From Progne subis subis (lineage: Eukaryota > Chordata > Aves > Passeriformes > Hirundinidae), in the NCBI GenBank assembly GCA_022316685.1, contig JAKJHU010000033.1:982321-1046320 (forward strand): a stretch of DNA of 64,000 nucleotides. The letters are read 5' to 3'. Shown piece after piece: positions 27,801 through 36,800 of the stretch. The first letter of the stretch is position 1; every line of letters begins with the position of its first letter. Below the pieces are notes generated by a model that searched no databases, had not been told where the DNA came from, and worked only from the letters and a program-made list of their open reading frames with translations. Made by a program: the position numbers and the translations under genes.

Positions 27801-30800
27801 TACTATAAACCACTATGTCTGACTACACAGATAGCCTGCTATGCTATTTAATGAGACTATTAAATAAGATTTTTAACTGTCCAATGACCTTTACCAACAC
27901 TTCCAGAATAAGAGAAAAAACATTGTTTTCAAAGTTTTTAAAAGCCCTTTTAAATAAAGCGTCTGGAGGCAAATTCATGCAATTAAAATCCCACAGCCTA
28001 ATCTCACTGTGCAAATTTGTGGGGTGCAAACAGTAGCTGCTGGAAGAACAGAAAGTGTTCCATTGCTATTACTGAATTATTGTAGCTTTAGTCACTAGGA
28101 TGAGGTCAGTTGGTCAGAGCAGGGTGCTGATAACACCATGGGCTCGAATCCCATACGGACCACTCACTTAAGAGCTGGACTTGATGATCCTTGTGGGTCC
28201 CTTCCAACTCAGGATATTCCATGACTCTTCTTTAGAAAGTTAGGGATGTCACAAGCAGCTAAATTAAAAGATATCCAGTTTCCCACACAACCTTCTTTAG
28301 TCTCCTCTGTTCTCCTTATCTACTACATCAGGTAACTCTGTTGAGAGATCTGTGTCCTAACTCCTACATATACCTTCTACCTGCCTGACTGGTGAGACCT
28401 CCACGTGCCAGCTGGGCAGCCAGTACCTGCCAGCTGTGCCAACTGGGCTGAATGCATAAGCAATTAAACCATAATTGCCTTCTGCAAGGGATGATCAGTT
28501 TAATTCTCATTCCTCCAGTCACTGATTTACAAGATGCTTTTGAAGCTCACACCCTTGTGATCTCCAAAACATATTAATAGAAAAGCCTGAAGCCAAGGGA
28601 GCGCATCACAAACACCATTTCCCCAAGAGATGAAAAGTCACTCTCCTCCTCTTCACACCCACAACTGCACATACACATGTATATAAAATCCTTCAGGAGT
28701 AACTGAATTCTCTCAGTTCCTCTGACGCACGTTTGGAATAAAATACCAAATGACAGAACCAGAAATTTTCAGGATTTACACTTGTGGCATCAGGGAAGTA
28801 TTTGCCCAGTTATTTGTAGTGTGACAACCCAGTAAATGTAGAGCAGGAATGCCTGTGGGTTACAGAGCAGTTGTTTGTGTACACACAGACATGCTGGTGG
28901 CTCAGTGACTGAATCTAGCAGATGTCAGAGACCCTGACCCTCTGCAATCCTCATTAGATGGAGCCTCAAGTGCCAAGCCCATGCAGGATGGGAACACCAA
29001 AAGTCTTTCAGCAGTCATAATGTAACACTAGAAGGTCACAAACAGGCAACCACAAAGGTCTCTTTCAGTCTGCAGATAGTTAAGCTTGTGTCCATTATAA
29101 GGTTTCACTTCTGCATTTGTGTCCCACAAACTGGTGAGGTTATCAATGATAGCCCAATGTGGTAGAAATATGGAAGGGGCCAGAACTGCTGTTTTTCCTC
29201 GTGCCTCATTTAAAGAGGTTTTTCAAGAATTGCAGAGGAGGAAAGAAGGAAGCTTCAAATTACAATTTACTGTTCTGTAAAGCTAACCCAAAAAGAAAAA
29301 TTCCAGGGAAAGGGTCTTGCCTATTTACTAAGACAGAGCTCATTTGCATGCAAAGATTAAACAGCACCTTAAAACTGCTAAAAAATAAAAAGAAAAATGT
29401 ACAAGTAAACACAACAAATTGAAGAGCATATTCTTACTTAAGAAGCAGATATTCTATATGATTTTGAGGGGTGAGGTGAAAATTCCCCAAGTCAAGGTTA
29501 TGTTGAGTGAAGATTTTCCCAGCAGCTGATAAATCAAATAAATCTTCTCCAGGGTGTTTGTCAGGTATGACATAAGTTACTACTGAATATCTCTTTATAA
29601 ATGCCCTGTAAAAATCAAAATAGCTTTTATCAATTCAAACACTGAGGAGCTATTTGCTGCTTCAGAATGTTATTTTCAGGTGATGAACACATCAGTCTTA
29701 TGGGAAAGCTGAATTATTAGAATACAGTTGCACCCAAGGAAATCCACTCAACCACAAAAGATTTTAAAATGGTTCTCATTAAACATATTAACAATTGTTA
29801 GAAACAGTGAGAGGTTAGGGGGGAAAAAAGGCTAGAAAAAGCAGAGATCAAGATTTAATTGCTTTTGGAGTGGCAAGGACCTGTTTTCTTCCGAGAGATC
29901 ATCTCCACTGGCATTGTCCTCATTTTCTCCATCTGAAGCATTGTCCCCTCTTTCTACATCTTCCTGTAACTGTTTCTCCATTTCCTCTAACCTGAAATAA
30001 CAGCAGCAGCAGAGCACATCATCACCATTTAATATTTACAACAAAGTCAACAAAATCCAAGCTCTGAATGTGAACCCTGAAGTCAGGAGCCAGTTACATA
30101 CGGCAAAACCACGTGAGACATTGCATTTGTGTAAAACCCAAGGGTCTTGCTATTCCAAGACACAAAGTGACTGTTTCCCAAAAGATAAGGAAGTTCCAAC
30201 TGCACAATCAATCACTGGTTTGTCAGACACAAATACTCAACCAGCTTCTGATAAAGCTTTTGTAATTGCACAAAACTTTCAATCTTGTGGCTGAATGTTT
30301 ACTTTCTTCTAAGCACCAAACAAGTATTTCATCTGTTAAACACTATTAGTTACAGGAGTATCTGCTACTCCATGAGCAATCAGCCCATAGTTACCAGGGT
30401 CAAATTCTTTAATCAGAACAGTTAATCACATAAGCAGTTAAACACATACGCCCACCACCACCACTTGCCACTAACACATAAACCACATTTCACTTCATAC
30501 CCAAAAGATCTCTTGTAAGAATACTCATTAGCTCTGCTCACTGACCTGTGTAACTACTTAGACACCAATAGCCTGCAAAATTTGGCAACCAATACTGAGC
30601 AACAAATGCCTTTGAAAAAACTAGTATAGTCAGTCTACATAAATATTTCTATTTCATGCTTGACCAGCAGCTGCTAGCTGGCTCAGTGACCTAAAACAAA
30701 GGCATCAGTAAATTTAGCCTGGCTCTTCAGGGGTAAACAGATGCATCACAAATCATTCCTTGCTGCTTGGAAGGAGCCTGTCATTCAGCTTTTAACATTT

Positions 30801-33800
30801 AAGCAACACTTGTAGGTCCTGTCAGTTCAGTTGTATGCGGGTGGCATCAGCAGGCAAAGCTTAGCTTGCTGCTAATCAAACCTTATCAGTTCTGGGGAGA
30901 AAAGGCAAAGCCAAGCTTCTACAACACCATCCAACATTTTTCAAACTGGCTTTAAGAAACAAACCTTCTAGATTCCTCCTTCTCCTTCAAGAGATGATCT
31001 AAGCTGTTCACGTATGACACCTTGCTTAAAACAGGAGTCTTGGAAAGCTGGAAATAAAATAGTAAGACATTTAAATAATACCATAAGCCACCAAGTCATT
31101 ATTAGACAATAATCAAAATAGAAACCTCTTCCAATTTTAATGATATTTTACACATAGATATAAACCTAAAGGAGACCCTGCAAAACAGGATTATTATCAG
31201 TTCAGGTTTCTCAGTCCCTTGACAATTTTACATAAGGTCAGACCTCTCTCAATGACTAATTCAGAAATAACCACTTCACAGTGGATCTGAGCAGTGAAAC
31301 AAGTCTCTGCATGTTTGGGGCTGACCTTCAGCTAGCCTTCACAAAGAGCATTACCATCAGAAGCCTTTTACCTCACAACTTTACTATTGTTATCATCCAC
31401 TGAGACCCCAGGAATCTCCATTCTTGTGCATGAGACAAGAACCTCCAAAAATGTCTCAGATTTTTTACTTTCAGAGTGCCTAGAGGACAAAATTCAGTAT
31501 CTACTAAATCACCTTCAAATCAATCAAACAAAACAAAACTTCCAATCAAAATCCCAACACAAACCAAATTAAGGAGCTAATAAACAGAACAACACACAAA
31601 GTTTTAACAAATTTTGCTAGTGGCTTGTTTTTCAGTGGCCAGTCTTTTATTCAGCCTGTAGCAGACAAAAGATATGAAATCTTTTATGGCCATGATTCCA
31701 TTCTTCAGACAAGCACAGCTCTTCTGCCACCACCCTGGTATTCAGTCACCTTCTAAATGTAACAAGCAGCATGTCTTCATGTGGGAAATCTTGTAGGAAA
31801 GCTGAAGACTTCTTAGCTTATAGTACATTCGGTTAATATGTGTCAAGTAACTGTTGAACAAGTGAGGAAATCAAAGCTTTATTCCAATGTACACATATGC
31901 CCTTTTTCACAAGAAAAATCATGGTCGTGGACATGTTGGGACAGTTCTTAACTGCTTTGTCTTACTTGGCCATGATCAGGAACGGGCCAGGCAAAGGCTG
32001 TGGTCACACAGGTGGCCCACAAGCACTTGATCTAGGCTGTGTGTGTTTATCAAGCTTAACCATTAATTTAGTTAGTCACGTTGGCTGAGATTGTGAAACA
32101 CACATGAAACCGCACCAGTCAGATTTATAACACTCCTGATTACGGAATCGTAAGAACAGATGAAATAATTACAGCTGCTCAACACCCACCCATGGAGACA
32201 GTAACTCAGTCAATAAATAAACCCTGTCAGAGATTGAAAAGCATGAGGAGAGGGGAAGGCAGAAGAGAGGATTCATACAGGCATTCTGCTGTTTGTTTTC
32301 CACTCTAGAAACTAATGATGGGCTGACCCCAGCCAGCAGCTAAGCACCACACAGCTTGGGCATTCCTCCAGCCAGTGGTGCAGGGCAGTGAAAAGCAAGA
32401 AAAGCAAAGATAAGAGAATTCATGGGTTAAGATAACAACAGGTTAACTGGGGAAAAGGCATAAGCAATAAAAGAAAAAGCAATTCAAAGGCAGCCACTCA
32501 GCACCTCTGACAAGCAGGAGGATGCCCAGCTACACCCTGAGCAATGGCAGCATGCCAGAACAACTCCCCCCACTTGGTTTTTTGATTGCTGAGCATGACA
32601 TTATGTGGCCTGGAATATATCCCTTTGGTCAGCCAGGGTCTGTTTTCCAGGCTCTGTTCCCTTCCAGCTTTCTGTCTGCTCTATGGGGGCAGCATGGGAA
32701 GAAGACAAAGCCTTGATGCTGTGCAAGTACTGCTCCACAATAGGTAGAGACTGGTCTACTATCAACATTGGTTTTGTCTGAAACACACAGCATCAAACAG
32801 CTATTATAAAGAAAATTAATTCCAACCCAGCCAGGCTCAGTACAAAACCTCTTTGTTTAAATACAGCCATTTCCAACCTGTACCAACTGTCAGGAATGTC
32901 ACACTAATGCAGGACTTTGCCTATTAAAACACTATTTTACAATAAAACTTCAAAATCACTACTTGACAAGCTCTTATTGAACAAATGAGGTAATTTTTAA
33001 AAACCCCAATTCATCACCATAATATCCTGTACACAGGGATTCAAAGATGTCACCTATCCCTTGTGACAGATGATCAGAATTCATTCAGCTTTTTGAAATC
33101 CTAAAATACTTCCAATTTCCATGAAATACAACCTCAAAGAAAACACCACACTTACTCACATGCAGATCTCTGACAATCACAGACTGTGTCAGGGATATAT
33201 GACTGGAGTCTAGCACACAGATCTCTGAATGTCTACATCGATTTCCTCCAGTTAAATTCGGCTCATAAAAATCTTACCTGACTAGGAAAACAAAAACATT
33301 AGACTGCGCACATCTTCTAAACGTAACCTCCTAACTTTAGGGGGGAAAAAGCAAAAACAAAACTCCTAAGAACAACCAGAAGGCATAGAGCTAAATCAGT
33401 CTGGCTGCATACACCATCTTTCATCCATTCCCAGGACAAGCACAATAACAAGCACATCCCTGCTCCAACTACACTGGAACTGTACAGCAGCACAGGACCC
33501 CTAAGCCAAGTAAGCAGTTTTGCAGGCAAATAATTCTGAATTATCATGCATTATGAATAAGGGATAACAAAAATACAACAAAGCTGATTATCTGCTACCT
33601 CATTACACTCCACTGTAGCTTTAGTGGGTGTAATGAGAATCAGCAAGAGGAGGCTGAGTGTTGGTGCAGAACACACTCTTGACTAACATTAATGTAAAGT
33701 AACTATTACCAATCAGTCACACACAGCCTGACTGCTGTTAGCAAGAGTTCTACTGGCACCACTTAGACAAAAACTTGACTGAGTCTGCAAATCTGCTGAG

Positions 33801-36800
33801 TCTTTTGTAGAAGACACAGTCACGGTTTGTGCCCTGCATGGTAGTGGAAGAGGCACTAGAAGACTACTGGACATCTCAGCTGCTGGAGCAGCTTGTCATT
33901 TAAAAGAGAGCCAAGTAGCAGACATTACTTCTCTAGCACACGTGAACAAGTTGCTGTCTGTATGTGCCAGATGGAACAGTTGAGGTTGGAGGCAATTTGA
34001 TTCTTGATTCTGAGATTATGAGATGTCTCCTTTCACCTGGGCCTCTGTCTGTGTTTTGGTGGTATATACCTACTATATAAAATTTCATTCCCCTGAAATT
34101 TGAAATATGGGGTAATAACTTAGCAGTATCTGGGGCCTTGCACTGTGCTAAAATCTATATTATTTTTCTTGCAAATAGCGTCCATAAAAGAATACTTGAA
34201 AGAATGTGGGTTTTTTTGTTTTTTAGCCAACTTACATGAAGCTTCAGTAATGGAGTTACGGTGTCCTGAGAAACACTGTCAAGAGAGTCATCCAGAGTTT
34301 TTGCCTGTGGTTTGAGACTTGAACTGAGCATTTTTTGCAGTGGCATTAATACTTCTTCATCATCATCATCATCTAGAATGGTTTCCAATATGTCATCTTC
34401 ACTCTCAGAGCTGCTTTGCCATCTTCTGTTCAGCTTGGACTTGTGTGTCAAGTTCCTTTTAACTTCGAGTTCTCCTGAGCTTTGTGAAGACTCGTGGCTG
34501 CTGTCCATGAAAGACTCTTTCAAAGGCAGTGAAGGGGGAACACTTTTACCAGTCTCTGGGGACAGTCCAAGTTTTCCAGAGACTTCCATTCTACAAGAAT
34601 CAGGAGTATTTTCAGAAACTTCATGGATTATATTTGAAAAACTGTTGCTGGATTGAATACTGTATCCTTTATTCCGTTCATGTCTTTCTGGTCTTTTATC
34701 TTGCTCTTTCTTAAGGTCCAATACCTGAGATAAGCCAGCAACCTGTAGAGGGGATTTCAAGCCTTTTGTTTGTGTTAAGTGGTAGGGAGAAGGCAATACA
34801 GTACTTTTTTCCTGAGAAAAAGGGAGGGACTTTTCCAAGAAAAAGCATGAGTTGGCCAGCTGTAATTGATTCTCTTTGGTATCCACAACAGAAATATGGT
34901 TATTTTTAGCAGAACTGTGTGCAGAATATGAAGATGACAAACCTACAGTGGAGTAATTATTTTTCTCCTTTTCATTGCTTGAGTTGAGGAATTCCTCTGA
35001 GAGAGTCAATTCATGTCTAGACAGGGCAGCAGGCTCCTTGAGCTGAAGAACATCATCATGAGGAGACTTTAAAAAGATATTTTTTACAAACTCACACCTC
35101 CTATATTTACATTTTGAAGATGATCTACTAAAAGCAGGGTCGTTCACTTCAGATTGATCTGAACTATCTACATCCACGCTCATGGTAGAGTGTTTTCTTT
35201 TCCCAGGAGAGTCTCTTGGTTTGGATAGCCCAAAGGACACCTTCAGGAAGTGTGAAGAAACAGCTGGGCTCTTTGGTGCACCAGAGGCCATCTCAGATGA
35301 TGTCCTAAAAGAAGATGCCTCATGTTCTAAAACCTGCATCAGCCTTGGCTGAGAGGGATCATCTGTGAAGCGTTAGAGAAAAAAATAAAACACAGTCATC
35401 ATGTTTAAAAAAATCAAAATCGTAACAATCAAAGCTTTAAAAAAATCAAACATGTAACAGCTTTCCATTTAAAAAACTAGCTTCTGGTTTTAAGTCAACT
35501 AGGACTACAGCAGCAAATAATCTGATGGGTTTCCACAGCCACAGACACTTTTTTTTTCTTTTTAAAGTTTATCTTCCTACTGACCTACCTCAAGTACTTT
35601 AGATTCCATTCTACCACCTATAGAGGAAAACGATGTGGTTAAAAGGCCAAAAAGCAACAAAAATACCAGCTCAACTTTAGTGGTTGGGTCAACAAGAATA
35701 TTCTTTCTAGGTTAAGCTGAAAGGCACAATTTATTAACCACTAATGAAATGTGGATTATGCAAAGCACAAGAGAAACCATAAAAATAATCTGAGATCAAG
35801 ATTTTAAGACAATGAAATATCACAAATTCTAATTGAGTTACAATCAATGTGTTTTACACTAAAATCCTAAATTACTTTTAAAACTCTTCAAACTTGCCAT
35901 ATATTAGAAATAACACTGACTTTTCAGCAGAATTCCTGTTTTAGTAAAAGACAATAGAAAACAATTTCAAGGAAAAAAAGCCACGAAGTGATGAATTTGA
36001 TTTGTTAATTAATTCTATATTAACAGCAATGCTCATACCTGAGGCAATCTCCCTTGAACCAAAAGGTATTATTTTTCTCATAGGACATCCATGTCCCTAA
36101 AAATAAATACAGAGGGAAAAAAAAAAAAGAAGTCAGTTGTATACTTTTTAAAACCAGGGTCGAATCCAGCACAGACTTAGTTCCACACACCCTCAGAATT
36201 ATGTTAAATGACCTCACTTCGAGACAAATTTAAAACACAGCTGCAAAGATCTCTCCAGAATGCAAATTATATCTTTTTTTCTTCAGATTAAAAGTGACCT
36301 GTAATTAAATACTACATTTTTAACAGGACCACTCCCATCTCTATCCAAATACTGTGGCTTAAATGCATAAATCTGAACTGCTATTAGCTGCAAATTCTAA
36401 ATAGCAGAAATTTGCCAGTCTGCTCCCTAAGCCACATTGTAAGAAAACACAAGATAAGGCATCTTTTTCTACAAAATACAGTTTCAAGTTACAATTCCTA
36501 TTGCATTTCCATGCTTGTATCTAGCTCAGAATATTTCCCCTGCTTTTAAAACAGGACTTTTCACTGTTTGTAAAATGATTAAGAATCACCTTACCCAAGC
36601 ATGACCTAAAACTTACAAAGGAATAGCAAGAGAACATAAACTTCTGTTACATTTGAAAAAGGCAGCACCAAGAACCTGATCAGACCACGTAAAATTTAAG
36701 AAAAAATCTAAAAACCAAAAAATTCATGTTCACAATGGGTCAGTGATTTCTACCTTTATTAACTCTTTTAAAAACACCTGACGCAAAACATTTGTTCCTT

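Noticed and set aside
28102..28176. Possible functional tRNA gene
   Set aside because: It has only a tRNA-like head with box similarity, joined to a CR1-like tail. It is a SINE, without a proper acceptor stem or terminator.
32601..32786. Short frame with an apparent splice acceptor in SLF2 intron 5
   Set aside because: It lies inside the LTR and matches repeat sequence, not SLF2. Exons 5 and 6 join in phase without it.
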